Below are positions 23,709 to 36,046 of a stretch of DNA of 64,000 nt, piece after piece. Position 1 is the first letter of the stretch. Every line of letters starts with the position of its first letter. The notes below the pieces were generated by a model. It saw only the letters and a program-made list of their open reading frames with translations, made no database searches and was not told the DNA's origin. The stretch is taken from NCBI GenBank assembly GCA_018806985.1, contig JADANN010000162.1, positions 1,385,501 to 1,449,500 on the forward strand. The letters run 5' to 3'. Origin of the DNA: Angiostrongylus vasorum (lineage: Eukaryota > Nematoda > Chromadorea > Rhabditida > Metastrongylidae). Made by a program: the position numbers and the translations under genes.

Positions 23709-26700
23709 ATGGAATTCGGTGACTATCACTTTGAACACTTTCTACAAGGTCATAAGAGTCAACTGGAGGCGGGCGGAATACCACCGGAGTTGTGGGGAAG
23801 CCTTTACTCGAAGCTTATGCAGCAGGTCGGTGACAACACCAATGTTTTTGGTTCGAGCTGTCGTATATTTAGAATCGATGTCGTAGCGCTGAGGATACGT
23901 AAGCATTCTGCTGCAGCTACCTTCAGTGTATAAAGTGTGCTTTCTTGCCTGGTTTCTTTAAATCCTTTTCAGTATTCATTTTATAATAATAGGCACTTTT
24001 TCAAGTGGGAAAGACTTCGGGATCCCGTGCATGTAGGAGCTTATAGTGTTAGGTAGAAAACTAGCTGAGAGAAATGCAAGACGAGGCTCTCAATGGTGCA
24101 GTGTGTAATACGCGACCCTCCGGAAAGGGTAATTGTGGTTTGTTCTGGCTCGGGGTGCAAGTTTTGCGAATATCTCGTCATCATTGTAGAACCTTATAAT
24201 TATTTCGATTTCATTTTATTAATGAAAAGGAAGGGAGTTTTTTGAAGCTCGTTTTATATGTGGCAGGAACTTTTTTCATTTCTGTTTAGCTTTATGAAAA
24301 GGAAACAAGTTCGTTCGAAGCTACGTTGTCGAAGCGTTGAATTCGTTCAGTTAAATGACCATTCGGTATTCTCGTGTCCAACTACATTTTCATTTTAGAC
24401 GTTTGATGCTGGCAATTATTTTCGAATTCTATGTGAAGAAACAGATGAAGGTGCCAACTGGAGTGTGTTTGCGACAAAGGATCTTGATCCCAAAGACGAG
24501 TACAAGTATGTGCTTTGTAGAAATGGTCGGATGGAAAACTAGCTGAGAGAAAGGCGAAACGAAGGATCCGCATGGTGTCGTGATGGACGCTTTATCCACC
24601 GGAAAGGGTAATAGCACGTTCGTTCTCCACCGCAGACATCTGCGGGCCGAAGTTTTGCAAAAATCTCAGCGTCATTGTCGTTGTATCACAAATAACACTT
24701 TGCCGTGAAAGTTGTAGTAGGCAGCAAATAAAAAGTTATCATCTGTGCTTTGTCTTGTATTTTCTGTTGGAGGTCCGTATTTCGTAATTCACTTTGTTCT
24801 TATAGCGTTTTCCTAGTCGATCACGCATGGACGTTCCAGCCTCTCCATGCTCGAGCGCAGTTGGAAGAACTACCGCAGCTAGTTGAACGAATGAAAAGCT
24901 TACTTGATATAGAGGTGAGACTTTGTAAAGGGATTTTTTGATCCGCTGCAGCTTTTCCGATTAAAATTTCATTAATACTTTGAGCGAAAATACGCAGTTG
25001 TTTTTGTTTGTGACCGCGCAAGACTCATCATTATAATGGATTACTCATTGTATTCTTCTCCCGAAGTACCGACAGTTGAATTTAAGTGGCTTTGGCCATG
25101 TAGAATGGTGCTGCATGTATTCCAAATGGTTGGTGGGTCTACTATCGTGTGTTCAGTGTAAGTTAAAAGTAAGAGAAATTACGTAGTAAAAGCACGTCGA
25201 CTGTTTCAGGAAAAGAAGTTAGTGTTCACTGGTTTTCTTGAATAAGCAAACATGAGGTTGGTATTGTAGATTTTACTGGCATACAATAGCTAAGGTTTCG
25301 GCGGTTTCGCCTTCTTCAGAGCCTGGAAAGGTCATCTAGTCAGTGTTCACCTACTCATCCTCAATTGGACGACAATTTTATGTATAAAAAGTTATAACTT
25401 GATTTTTGTAGTCTAAAATTTACTTTTTCTTTGTTGAAAAAGAGGGCATGTCACCTGTTTTCATCAGGCTTTATAGCTCTTGTGACATTGAAGGTTGTTT
25501 ACTTCGTTTTCATTTTGTATAAAACATCTTTATTGAACAATTCGTATGTAGTTGTTTTTAATTTAGGGTGATGACGAGTGTAATGAATCTGTTGGAGAAA
25601 ATGAGATAACCAGTGACGAACAAGAGCGGCTAAAGGTCGAACAACAATTACACGCATCTTCGAATAGTTCGGCTCCTCTACCTCGGCTGGAGTCTGTCGA
25701 CGCTCGTCTTTGCTACACTGTTAAAGAGAATAGTTCTGTTGTTGACGAAATACTTCAAAAAATGTGGAAATATATCCAGACTTACACCCTTAAGTATAAG
25801 CAGGAAATGGATGAAGAAGGTTTGCCACTGTGGTATATTATGGATGAGTTCGGCGTACGAATTTCTCATTCGGACACACCCAACGTCCGAGTTGTCCCCT
25901 TATACTTCATTCCTCATAATGCTTCCTACAGCGTGATCTTCCTCACAAAACCTGTTGCAGATGGTGGTGAGTAGTGTAGACTGATCGCTTTAGAAAAGGA
26001 AGGGAAGCTGTTTTCGACGTTGATCTCAAGCGATCGCATTGAATCACTGTTCAGTTTGTTGGTTTTGCCTATATAGGGGGGCGTGTGTGTAACGCACTGC
26101 TCGGAGCTGCTCTGCGATGCGCATGAGATCGATCCCTGCGCCCCAGGCTCACCAAGCGCTCCATCCTCCGAGGTCGGGAGATTGGTACTAGACTTCTCTG
26201 GGAGGATGGCAGCAGCGGGTCGATACATTGGTAGACCACCGCGAGTCACTGTAAAGGCTAGCTATGCATTCAGTTACCTACAATGATGATTAATGAAATG
26301 GAATGCATTGCGCATCTATCAGGGATTGATCATAGCAGAGAGCTTTTTTTTCTTAGCTCTTTATATATAGGCTCAGAACATCTGATTAATCATTGTTGAC
26401 TGACATTTACTGCTGTTAAGTTTGGCGCCATTATCGGGATTTCTTATCATTCACACTGATATTCATTGTTAATGACGCTGTCAACAATTTGAAGGTCGAA
26501 TTCGCGTTTTTCAGAACTGTTTCAGTTTCTTTAGACAACGTTTCTGACATTGTTTCAACCTCTGACATTATTTATAAAGCATCTGCGTAAATCCATCGTT
26601 ATAGAAGAGATTTGTCGAGACTTTGCCGACCACGTGATCAGTCGAGAGCATCCAGAATGGAGAGATTTTCTCATGTTACCATGGGTGGAGATCGAACTTG

Positions 26701-29700
26701 AACATGTAGGAGACATTCGACGTGAACCACCTGATGAAGATTTCTTCCTTGTAGGTTTTATTTTTCATATGCTTGTTCATGCTGACAGTAGCAACAATAC
26801 AAACAGCCATCAGATAAAAATATGGGTGGAACTGAAGGTCTTTGTGAACAAAATTCAAACCTTTCTTAGCCAATCGCAAGAGTTGCCAGGCTTCATTAAA
26901 CTTGTACATAGTTGTTCGATGTTTTATGGGTTTCATGTTGATCCCATTTTGTGGATAAACATGGTATTTTTAAGATGTGAAGTTTCTCTTACTTAGTGGA
27001 AACTTTTACTGAATAGCTATTGAAGTGTCCGTTTTTCTCTCTCTCATTTGCGAATTAAGTCCCACTTTTCTTGTTTCACCGCGACAGAATGCTGATTTTC
27101 ATTAGCTCCGAAATCGTTTATTTTTCGCCATTTACTATGGAGGCTTGTATCTCAATCACCGATGTTTTTGAACTGGGTCTCATCCAAGAGGACGTTGTAA
27201 TGTCTCTGTTGATGTATTTGGCTGGCGCAGTTGAATTACAAATATTGGAATTTTGAACAAGTTTAAAACATAAAATGAGAATATTTTATAAGAGTTTTAC
27301 TTAACCTTTGCACGTAAGCGAAGCTTTGTGAGTCGTTTAAATTTTCAACATGTGAAGTGCTGTTGTTCCGAAAAATCATGGACAGTTATCAAGCACCCAC
27401 ACTCTCTAAGGTACTGAAGTGTTGTGCTAAAACTCTATGATACTAAGACTCTGACTGAGAGAAGTGCAAAACGATAACCTCAGTGGTGCAGTGGCTAACA
27501 AGTGAACCGTCGAAAATAGTGACCCCCCTGTTCGTGGTGTGAGGTCTGTGTTTTACAAATAGCATCATTGTGTTGTATTTCACGTATGTAATGGCCTGGA
27601 ATGAAAAAAATAATGGGCAGTAAATTAAGGGTTATACATTGTATAAAACTAAGGTGGAAAGAATTTTGGTGATAGAGACTAGAAGTTGAGATGTTGACCA
27701 TCTTAGGTTAAAGGTAAAGCTGTTGACGTTGGAAACCCTGAGAGATCGGCCATGCATTCGACTTCATTAAGCATCGTTAGAGGTGATCGAATGCCTCTCT
27801 GGGCTATGCAGTGTGTCGCTGTGGCATACCGATGTATAGAGTCATTGCTGCTATCCTCCCATATAGGTCTGGTACCAAATTACCGACCCAGAAGGAATGG
27901 ATGGTCAGCGGCGCGGGATCGGACTCATGTATCGCAGGGCGCCTCTAACCACTGCGCTACACGCGCCATTTATCTTAGCTTGCTGAAAGAATGTCGAATT
28001 TTGTCACCGTGAAGTTTACAATTACATAGAGTAATACGTTCTTGCTTACATTGTTGTTTTAAACCCTATTTATTGTTTAACATTTTTTTACATTTAACAT
28101 TTAACACTTTTAACAAACCCGGCGCGCTTCATTTTTTTCTAAAACCTAGTTTGTATTGATTTTGGCATGATGTAAATGATAATTTGGAGCGTGAATATCA
28201 GGATCTTCTTGCATAGTGATTTCAAAGTTCGTAATAGATCACTGGCTATGGATGCGCAGGCACTTCGTAAGAGTACACACTGGACATACGGGTCGCCGTA
28301 ATGAAGAACCTTATGGAAGTCTATCGAAGATTGACAGCAACCATCTGAATTCAAGTACTGAGGCTTACGCTCTAAGAATTATTCAAGAAGTTGCAGAACA
28401 ACTCATTGTTAACAGCTCAAAAATCAGTCGTCATTTGGAAGACAGTGCAAATGTTAGTAGGAGTGCTAAGTCGGCCCTACACAAAGTGAGCGAATGGCAA
28501 AGAGATCATCGTTGTAAAGTTTGATGTTCGCTTCTTCTGTGCAATAAAACGGTCCATTCCCAATCGACTGTGATATGCGATGAAAATTGGATTGTATTCG
28601 ACAAGGGACATTGTTTGCCTTCATAACTGAATGGATTATCGCTCCTGCTTATTTCCAAAATATGATTTGATTTAGAAATCGTGGTGATTTCTTCGTTATC
28701 TACATGGAGAATCGCATTAATGTTTTCATTTTGAGTTACAGAGAGCAGTCTCGTTAATGCACCTTGAGTTCCTACAAAACGTGACATCATGTTTGATCAA
28801 TTATCTCTATGTAGGCCATAAGTCAGTACAAAGCAGAGTCGACAGATGCAAAGGTTACGTAAAAGTGACGTATAACTTCGTTAATACATTCACGGTGAAG
28901 GACAACAACTTTGTTGTGGAGAAGCAAGAGCAGAGAGAGAAGAACAAGCCCATGAATAAGTAGATGTATATATGATATACCATATAGTATTGAGGTCATG
29001 ATGTATAGTAAATAGTGTGAAACTCCCAGTTGCATCGGAGATGGAAGTATTGTGAAGTGACATATCGAAGTACAATTTCAATTTATCTGAAGAGCTAAGG
29101 AAAAGGCTGTAGTGCCTACCAAGGTTCGTAACTGCAATCGTATAACTGTTGCCTGTCTGTCTGACTGAGATGCGCTACGGGGAACCATTGTCTTTGAGGA
29201 AGTCTGCTTAAGCTAAAGAGTCATGGATTGCTTACTTCACTTTGGTTATCGAAAAGAAACAAATTATTTCTTGGTCTACTATTGGAAATGTATAGCGTAT
29301 AGTATCAGTATTATTTTTGAATTAATGGGGCGGATAGCACAGTGATGGTGATGTCGGTCATGAACATGGTGCTAGTTCGATTCCACTGCGGCTTAACGAA
29401 GCCTGTCGTCCCTCCGGGGTCGGGAAATTTGTACCGGCCTTGTCTAGGGAGAAATCACTCTTTGCATTCCAATTGGGAACGCTCCAATTTGGCTATCTCA
29501 GAACTCCAGGGAAAATGGACTCGACCAGCATTCTACAACATTCAAGATAAAACGAAAATCCTGAAATAGCGGTCGAACCCACACGTAAAAGTTGGAAGGT
29601 CTTCGGCGAGGAAACGAATCGAATGTGAGAAGTGAAGGGATTCGCACATTAGACGGCCATGCAAAAACAAAAAAAAATTATTTCTGAATTGAACATAAAT

Positions 29701-31270
29701 TCGTGCATACGGTTCAGTATGAACTAGTGCGCGTAAACACTTTCTTCGTTGTTCAATTTGTGTTTATTGAACATGCTGTTTGATAGAAATCTTTGTATCG
29801 TGCGATTTAGGGCTTTGTTTCGTACTTTTCACATTTAGTCTGGTCGTACAATCGATATGGTGCCATCAGAATCAGCTCAGAAAGTAGCAGCTACAGTCCT
29901 AGAACGACGTAACTTGTCTGGTCCACTTCGAATATTTGCTGATGAACTCCAACTGATTGAGAATCTAAAGGAAGTTGACTATGTTGAAGTCAGCGATTGG
30001 CGAAATGCTGATGTAATATGGTTGAGGAGGCATTTCCACGAATTTGTGTGAGGCACAATTTAAATTGTTCATATTAACGAATACTACGGAACCTTGGAGA
30101 CAAATTGTCTCACGAAATGTTCCTTTGAAATGTTGGTATGTTCCAGTCAAGCTTGCGAGGAAAGTCCTGGTGTGCTTATAAATCAATTTCCATACGAAAG
30201 TTGTATCACTGTGAAAGATCTGCTATCGGCAATTCTCATGAATCAGGACTCCGAGGATGGGCCATCGTGGTACCAGACGTGCTTCAACTTATACACGGAG
30301 CTACCTCAATTTGTTTCATATTATCTTCGTAGAAAAGCCAGGTCAGTTATTCCCACGTTAATTGTGATTTCCAACTTCCTCTACTTTCGAAACTTCAAAA
30401 AATTCTTGGAATTTGATATGGAATCTTTTTAAATAAGACGCCTCTTGTCAGATAGATAGTCGGAGACGACGGTCATTTCTTTTTATCATAAGTGCAGACA
30501 TGTTGAAGTCGATTGATGATAGATAGAATTAGTACAAAATTGGTGAGAAACCAGGCTTTTCAGTGGTTTCGATAATACATGGATAATCAAACCATGGAAT
30601 TTGGCTCGCAATATGGATATTCATGTTTCTAACGATCTCGGCCAAATTATTCGTCTAATGGAGAGTGGGCCAAAGGTCAGCTTGCTTGCACATTTTGATT
30701 GCCGTCATGCCAAAGTCAACAGAGATTCCTTCGTGGAAAATAGGCTCTTTTACTGGACTTAGTTATTGACTATGGTAGAAGAGAAGGGTATTAGATAGAC
30801 TATTGCACTTTTGTTGCATTATTGCTCTGTAAATACATATTATGTATTTATGTTCGTATAGTTATAGTATCCTCCCAACGGTTTACCGCCTCATCATGGC
30901 TGGGAGGTGTTCCTGTGTTCGAGTTGCGATATACAGCGGTGGGACTCGTCTCCCTGGCAGGGTCTCCCAAGCTGAAAAGGAGTCCGCCGTTTCCGTCAGG
31001 AAACCCAGCTAAGTAAACCAATACCAGGACCCGTCACCGTCCTGGTACCAAACTAGTCGCATGGTGGCAGATCTCCCTCTGATCCACAGGGGCGGCGATT
31101 ACCTGTGGTGGTCACGACCTGGGGCAGACTTTGGCGTGGATGGCCTCGAGACTCCAGGGAACCACAATGGCTAAGCCAGCAAAACTCCGGAAAATTGGCC
31201 CATCACAATCATTGAAGACGGGCCTGCCAAGTGTCCCAATTAGTACAGTCGAACAACCTCGTTAAGTATC

Positions 31271-31347
<77 letters not shown>

Positions 31348-32301
31348 AACCTGTGTAGACGTTGTTTTAGATCGCATGTAAGTACATCGAGCGTCCCGTG
31401 TTGTTCAATCGTGCTGACAATAACTGTATGGTGAAATTCGATCTGCGTTTCATCATGTTTGTAACTGACGTCCGACCACTACGTGCTTTCGTCTACAATA
31501 ACTTCTGGATTCGTTTTGCCATTAATGAATTTTCTTTGCATCGCCTAGACGACGTGGATACCCATTTTACTGTTTTTAACTATACGGATGACGAAAAAGT
31601 TTTACAGGTTATTGCTCTTTTTATGGTATTTTTGCTCTTCTTATTCTTCATTGTAAACAGCGTTTCGATGGTGTTGGTCTTCCACGTATTTTAAGATGGA
31701 TTGTGCTGACTTCGTGAAGCGATTTGAGGATACATACGCTTGTATCAAATGGAGTGATATTCAAAGTAAAATAATGGTTGTCCTCAGGAAAGCTGTAGAA
31801 GCTGCGTGTCGGTGGGAAGTGTTTTGTTTTAGAGTTTCCAGTGGATGAGAAAGTTGGAAAATAACACATTTCAGCTTTGATCCACCGCGCGGTATCGCTA
31901 AAAATGTTCAGTCGAGGGCAATGTATGGGGCTGATATCATGCTTCAGTGGAGTGATTCAGGTGAGGCTAGTTCCGTTTGATTACTCAACCTCTGGTTCGT
32001 TTATCATTTAATATAAAATTTTTGGATTTTTACATTGTATTCGTAATATGCACTACTGACCATAGTCATTTTTCATGTAATATATTGAGTAGTCTTAGTG
32101 TGAGTCCGTTATTCTGTCAGTGAAAGGGCAGTTCATTTGACTAATGTTACAGAAGAAAGGGAGATCCTTGCAACACTTTTGGAGTTCAACTTCATGCCTG
32201 ATTGTGAGCGAGCTTGTCGTTATTATCCTGATTTCGCAGACACTGTATTTCAAACGTTGTTCCTCAGCAATATCAACAAGGATAAAGTCACAGAGATCTA
32301 A
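23709..32301 (+). CDS. ttll-12: tubulin-tyrosine ligase-like protein 12 (TTLL12) homologue
   Basis: Twelve exons join in phase: 23709-23825, 24399-24505, 24806-24914, 25567-25966, 26605-26750, 29839-30047, 30147-30341, 30564-30675, 31371-31607, 31696-31811, 31875-31960 and 32153-32301 (TAA). They give 660 residues, close to human TTLL12. Blocks in order are [35 protein letters not shown] and [20 protein letters not shown] (N-terminal SET-like part). Then come [63 protein letters not shown] and [20 protein letters not shown] (TTL ATP-grasp-like part). Family members bind tubulin and histone pathways and are thought to lack clear ligase activity. Intron 5 (26751-29838) is 3 kb with SINEs and unexplained ORFs. 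The donor at 30048 (GTGAGG) is chosen because it fixes the phase. Confidence 0.96.
24050..24215 (+). repeat. SINE-C copy
   Basis: ACTAGCTGAGAGAAATGCA head, box-B-like GTGGTTTGTTCTGG, TTTTGCGAATATCTCGTC body. It lies in ttll-12 intron 1. Confidence 0.7.
24533..24745 (+). repeat. SINE-C copy joined to the ttll-12 exon 2 region
   Basis: GGAAAACTAGCTGAGAGAAA starts only 28 bases after the exon 2 donor at 24506. The tail is GTAGTAGGCAGCAAATAAAA. Confidence 0.75.
25240..25345 (-). mobile_element. Penelope-like terminal-repeat fragment
   Basis: AATAAGCAAACATGAGGTTG through CAGAGCCTGGAAAGGTCATC. It carries a hammerhead-like core at 25288-25323 (minus) with CTGAAGA and GAAAC, but the following G is mutated. 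It is in ttll-12 intron 3. Confidence 0.7.
26077..26352 (+). repeat. SINE-A copy
   Basis: GGGGGGCGTGTGTGTAACGC head, GAGATCGATCCC box B, body ACTAGACTTCTCTGGGAGGA, in ttll-12 intron 4. Confidence 0.85.
27440..27640 (+). repeat. SINE-C copy, diverged
   Basis: CTGAGAGAAGTGCAAAACGA, GGTGCAGTGG, TTGTATTTCACG and GGGCAGTAAATTAAGGGTTA, in ttll-12 intron 5. Confidence 0.65.
27705..27970 (-). repeat. SINE-A copy
   Basis: Left tail AAAGGTAAAGCTGTTGACGT, right head GCGGGATCGGACTCATG and CACTGCGCTACACGCGCC, minus orientation, ttll-12 intron 5. Confidence 0.85.
28216..28524 (+). CDS. unrecognised ORF nested in ttll-12 intron 5
   Basis: An open frame of about 100 codons ends TGA at 28524. The stretch [20 protein letters not shown] and [20 protein letters not shown] looks like an amphipathic helical protein. 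The start is unclear; an AG at 28258 (GATGCGCAG) could be an acceptor. A second open frame on the opposite strand (28790-28506) is also protein-like and overlaps its end, so at most one may be real. I do not recognise a family. It could be a nested gene, a cassette exon or chance. Confidence 0.3.
   Translation: MISKFVIDHWLWMRRHFVRVHTGHTGRRNEEPYGSLSKIDSNHLNSSTEAYALRIIQEVAEQLIVNSSKISRHLEDSANVSRSAKSALHKVSEWQRDHRCKV
29327..29670 (+). repeat. SINE-B copy
   Basis: GGGGCGGATAGCACAGTGAT head, TAGTTCGATTCC box B, body GTACCGGCCTTGTCTAGGGA, TCGACCAGCATTCTACAAC, tail CGAATCGAATGTGAGAAG, in ttll-12 intron 5. It is a good reference copy. Confidence 0.85.
30866..31235 (-). repeat. repeat D copy
   Basis: CCCAACGGTTTACCGCCTCA through GACGGGCCTGCCAAGTGTC, in ttll-12 intron 8, followed directly by an AT microsatellite. 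Confidence 0.85.
31273..31342. repeat. (AT)n microsatellite
   Basis: About 35 AT units ending 28 bases before ttll-12 exon 9. Confidence 0.95.
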
Positions 32302-32860
32302 ATTTGAGTTGGAACCGAAAAGGTTAGCTTTTTAGGAAGCTAAAAGTAGTGGAAAAAGCAAATATCGAAAAACTAACTTCCATCAAAATAGAATGAGTAA
32401 TTGGGAAGTTAGAAATTAATAGCACTTATAAGTTGTATTTGAGGGTTTGAAGAGATCTTTGTGATTGCTTCTTGCGTTCATCTATATATTCAGCGATTTC
32501 ATTCTTTTGTATCCATAATGTGCCGGTTGTCTTTATGCTATACCTTTGGTCTCTTATTGAGATCTATCCGCTCTATCCAAGTACCATCTTGTTTTTCAAG
32601 CAAAGTAAATAACCTACCTCTTAGTCGTCTTCGTAGATATGGTAGACTACAAGTAGATTGGTGTGCACATATACATGGCACGATAGCAGTCGTTTAATAG
32701 CACGGTAGTTTTTTTGTTTGTTCCATTTCTTGTTGTCGAGTATTGTGATATTTTACGCACTTCTAGTTTTTCATGTGTTTTGCGAAAATTACATTTTATA
32801 AAGCAGTATTTTATCGATTTATACATTCTTTCATGCTGTAGAACAGTGACATGGTTTAGG
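32302..32860. other. convergent intergenic region
   Basis: It lies between the ttll-12 stop and the last exon found on the minus strand. Both 3' ends point into it. No repeat is recognised. Confidence 0.45.
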
Positions 32861-34640
32861 TTAGATGAGGTGAAGAAAAAAGTCTTTGACGTTCTCCCAC
32901 ACCGATCCCTTTCCTGACTGAAAGGAAAAAATGGACATAATAGAGTTTAAAGGCTATCTAGAAACTGGGAAAATGTACAGATCGCTGAGTTGAACTTTTG
33001 TTAATTTCAATTTTGCTAAAAAAATACCCGATGTTTCTTAAGATATGATGAAGATCGTCGAAAAATTAGGTCACGGAAGGAAAGTTTTGATAAATCTACG
33101 TAAATGTAGATAGCCACAATTCCCGTTCTGGACTTTATATGAAGGCTTTAAATCCTTTCATGGTGCTTGTGCATGTTTCCAACTATGTTCTATTTTAAAG
33201 AAGGGTACTTGCCTGGTTGCTGAGCATTGGAATTCCTTTGCGAGTGATGTTGTACAAACGAACAGTTCCTTTGGTTGACAGCACAACCTTCGTCGCACTA
33301 TACGACAGGTTGGGGGAATGAGCCCTATTCAAACATTCTTTCTTTTTTGATTCAGAAGTCTATAAGACGGCTGGCTTACCTTGATTTTAACTGGAGTAAC
33401 TTTTGAGTAAGGGATGAATCCTCGTTCATCACCATCTACTTCGAGTCGATACAATGTGTGATGGATGAATATAGCAGTGGGGACATTAACCGTAGTACCG
33501 GTGAAATTAATTTCCTGGATGAAGTACTGTTAATTTTCTGTTTAAAGAGAACTGAAACATTCGCGAAAGAACGGTTTTTTCGACAATTATTGGTATGTTC
33601 TCCATAGCTGAAGCGTTTCAGAAATGACCTACTTCTTAAAATTATTGAAGACACTTCACCTAAATCTATTTAGGCTTCAGATTTTCGAAGAAAATGCTTC
33701 GCTCTTATTGTCAAAGGTCTTAGAATTCTAATGGTTTCTATTTCACCAGTAGTGGAATGTCCGGTCCACTGTGGATTAAAATATGGTAAGGCATAAGGGG
33801 AGCTTATTTTCGGACATGTAGGAGCACTGGACTGAATACGCACTATCGGAGATGTGCTGACGGGATCCTGCCAGTGTGAGTGGTACATGGCTCACTTTCA
33901 TTTCAGGTTTCTTTGCAGCACAAATATTTTCTGTGATTTTATAGAACAAAGACTTTGAACTGTTTTTTCGATTTTCGAAAGGATATGTGAATTAAAAGCG
34001 ATTGACCAAGTCATAACATAACTGCAGCTGTGTTTCTTTTCATTTCATTCCATGCTGAACAAACGGTTTCAGCGTGCTATTATTTAGTGTCGATCTTTAC
34101 CAAGAACCATGTCAAATTTTGCTGTGTCGTTGGCCAGAAACGTCAAGAAGCGGAAGAATTGCCGGGAAGCTGTTTCCTTGGATCCAGTGGTTAATATACC
34201 TTAGCGACTATATGCATTTACTCTGATGTTTACACTTTCCAACTTTAAGCGTGCATATCTCAGCCCACTTCACTGGCCAGGATTAAAAATCATTAAAACG
34301 TTCAGATATTTTTTCAGTGGGTCCCAAGCGTTCTTTTTACACCACAATGAAACCCTGGTCTACTGGAACTCACGAATCATTCTTTTTTTTGCTTTTTAAT
34401 GCGTACAATCGCATTTTAAAAACGAATCCAGATGAGCACGCCGATTTCGTGCAGAGGATCGCTCTGCGCATCGTCTGTGTTCGAGAGGACGCCGCGCTTG
34501 CGTTGGAAATTTCACATTCGAGGCGGCCCCTAACCTGTAACTGTGTAAGCGGCGATGGGGACACCATCTAATTTTTTGACTTTCGCGGACTTGCTGGTGG
34601 CTTCGGCAATGGACGATGTTATTTCTGGGACCAGGGAAAC
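32861..34640 (-). CDS. exons of an unrecognised protein, facing ttll-12 (3' group)
   Basis: Minus-strand exons are 34640-34535 (VSLVPEITSSIAEATSKSAK), about 33867-33680 (IVRIQSSAPTCPKISSPYAL then FNPQWTGHSTTGEIET), 33514-33380 (EINFTGTTVNVPTAIF then HHTLYRLEVDGDERGFIPYS), 33324-33213 (KVVLSTKGTVRLYNITRKGI) and 32917-32861 (SGKGSVWENVKDFF then stop). Composition and splice sites are convincing, and the content looks beta-strand rich with an N-glycosylation-like NFT and NIT. The 33213 donor is CAG|GCAAGT, a GC-type intron. Phases conflict by one base between 33514-33380 and 33324-33213, and are ambiguous before 33867. It may be the 3' part of the secreted-protein gene at 40137-36484. Family unknown. 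Confidence 0.6.
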
Positions 34641-34678
34641 CTGAGGGGTTGAGGAAATTACAGAATTGCAGAGGATAA

Positions 34679-34975
34679 ATAAGGATAAAGGATAAAGCTT
34701 TCGGCGTTGATCAACCTTTGAGGGATGCGCCATGCATTCGACTTAATTAAGGATCGTTTGGAGGTGATTGAATGCATATCTGGCCATTACAATGACTCGC
34801 GGTGGCGTATCGATGTATCGAGCCAGTGATGCTATCCTCCCAGACAAGTCTGGTACCAATCTGCCGACACCGCAGGGATGGAAGGTTTGGTGGGCCCTGG
34901 GTGCCAGAAACGATTCCATGTGTGCGTTGCAGGGCGCTTCCGACCACTGCGCTACACGCTCCCTTAGTTCTATAC
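34679..34975 (-). repeat. SINE-A copy
   Basis: The left end has tandem AAGGATAAAGGATAAAG, the family's repeated tail. The right end has CACTGCGCTACACGCTCCC. Minus orientation. Confidence 0.9.
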
Positions 34976-35534
34976 TTTTGTAAATTCCAATGAATTTGAT
35001 GAACTTTTATAATTTTCATTATATACAGTCGAAATAGACACCATGGACGTAATAAAGGCGTCTTTTTTGTGGTGGCAGAATAAGGAGATAGTTGAGCCGT
35101 GTCTCACTCCAATCGTTAATTTACGTTCTGAAATTCCACTGTCTTTATCTGACTAACAAACCGGAGTACTATATACCAGTGGGAAAAAACCGCACTCAGT
35201 AGTTTTGCAGCTCAGGTGAATATCCTTCAGATGCTGCTCTTCACAATGCCACCATCAAGAAATCGTCAAGGTCACAAGCACCATGACAGTGTGTAGCTAC
35301 ACTAAGTCCACTTAGCACTGGCCCGGAACTGGTCGTCTAGAGCACGCGTTTCACTCCCTCCGCTAAGAGTCAGTGAAAAAGGAACCTCCGTCGAACTACT
35401 CATCCCTTTTTTCTAATTAACAACTTCCGAATACTATTCCTGATTTCGTTACCACTTAACGACTTTCGACATATCGGTAGCCGTTCCGTCGCGTAACCAC
35501 TGTACTGGAAAATTAGCGGCGAAATAAACGCTTT

Positions 35535-35620
35535 CTTGGTAGGCCATGGGCGCGGGGGATCGATTCGATGTGTGTGTTGCAGGGCGCTTCCGATCTCACT
35601 TCGCTACACACGCCCTTTGC
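35535..35620 (-). repeat. SINE-A head fragment
   Basis: CTTGGTAGGCCATGGGCGCG, GGGATCGATTCGATG and CTTCGCTACACACGCCC: only the tRNA-like end remains. Confidence 0.7.
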
Positions 35621-35990
35621 AGAGGATACTTCGCTCTATCGCTCCATGGATATCAATGGTATGTATGGTACTACTTACTATATAGTACTTTACTACAGTC
35701 CGTCATACAAACATATTGTAACGTCCATTTGGAGAGTTTTCCAGCTTATGTTGAGCATTATTTCTTGTACCGTTCCATTTCATGCCGAACTATGATTCAC
35801 GATCAGATGCCAGTCAAATTACGAGTCAGTGAATTCGTCCCAGAAAAGCGTTTACCATATGTTCAAGACTACAACAGAACTTTTCCAGGTTGACACCCGT
35901 CACAACATCTAATCTGGGCGAGCTATCGATTGATGACAAGAAGTATATGAAAATGCTCCATTGCTCCAAAATAAACTGTCAGTCACAAAA

Positions 35991-36046
35991 TGACCTCTAT
36001 GGAGGTCATAGTGGCCACACTTCACGAATGACCCCCATAGAGGTCA
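35991..36046. promoter_or_regulatory. two everted AGGTCA half-site repeats (ER6-like)
   Basis: TGACCTCTATGGAGGTCA at 35991-36008 is two perfect AGGTCA nuclear-receptor half-sites everted around six bases. TGACCCCCATAGAGGTCA at 36029-36046 repeats the arrangement with one altered half-site, 20 bp later. Position is downstream of, or inside, the minus-strand gene. Function is inferred. Confidence 0.4.

Noticed and set aside
34317..34571. Plus-strand ORF opposite the exon at 34640-34535
   Set aside because: The minus-strand reading has a strong acceptor and donor and fits the neighbouring exons, so the plus frame is probably a shadow.
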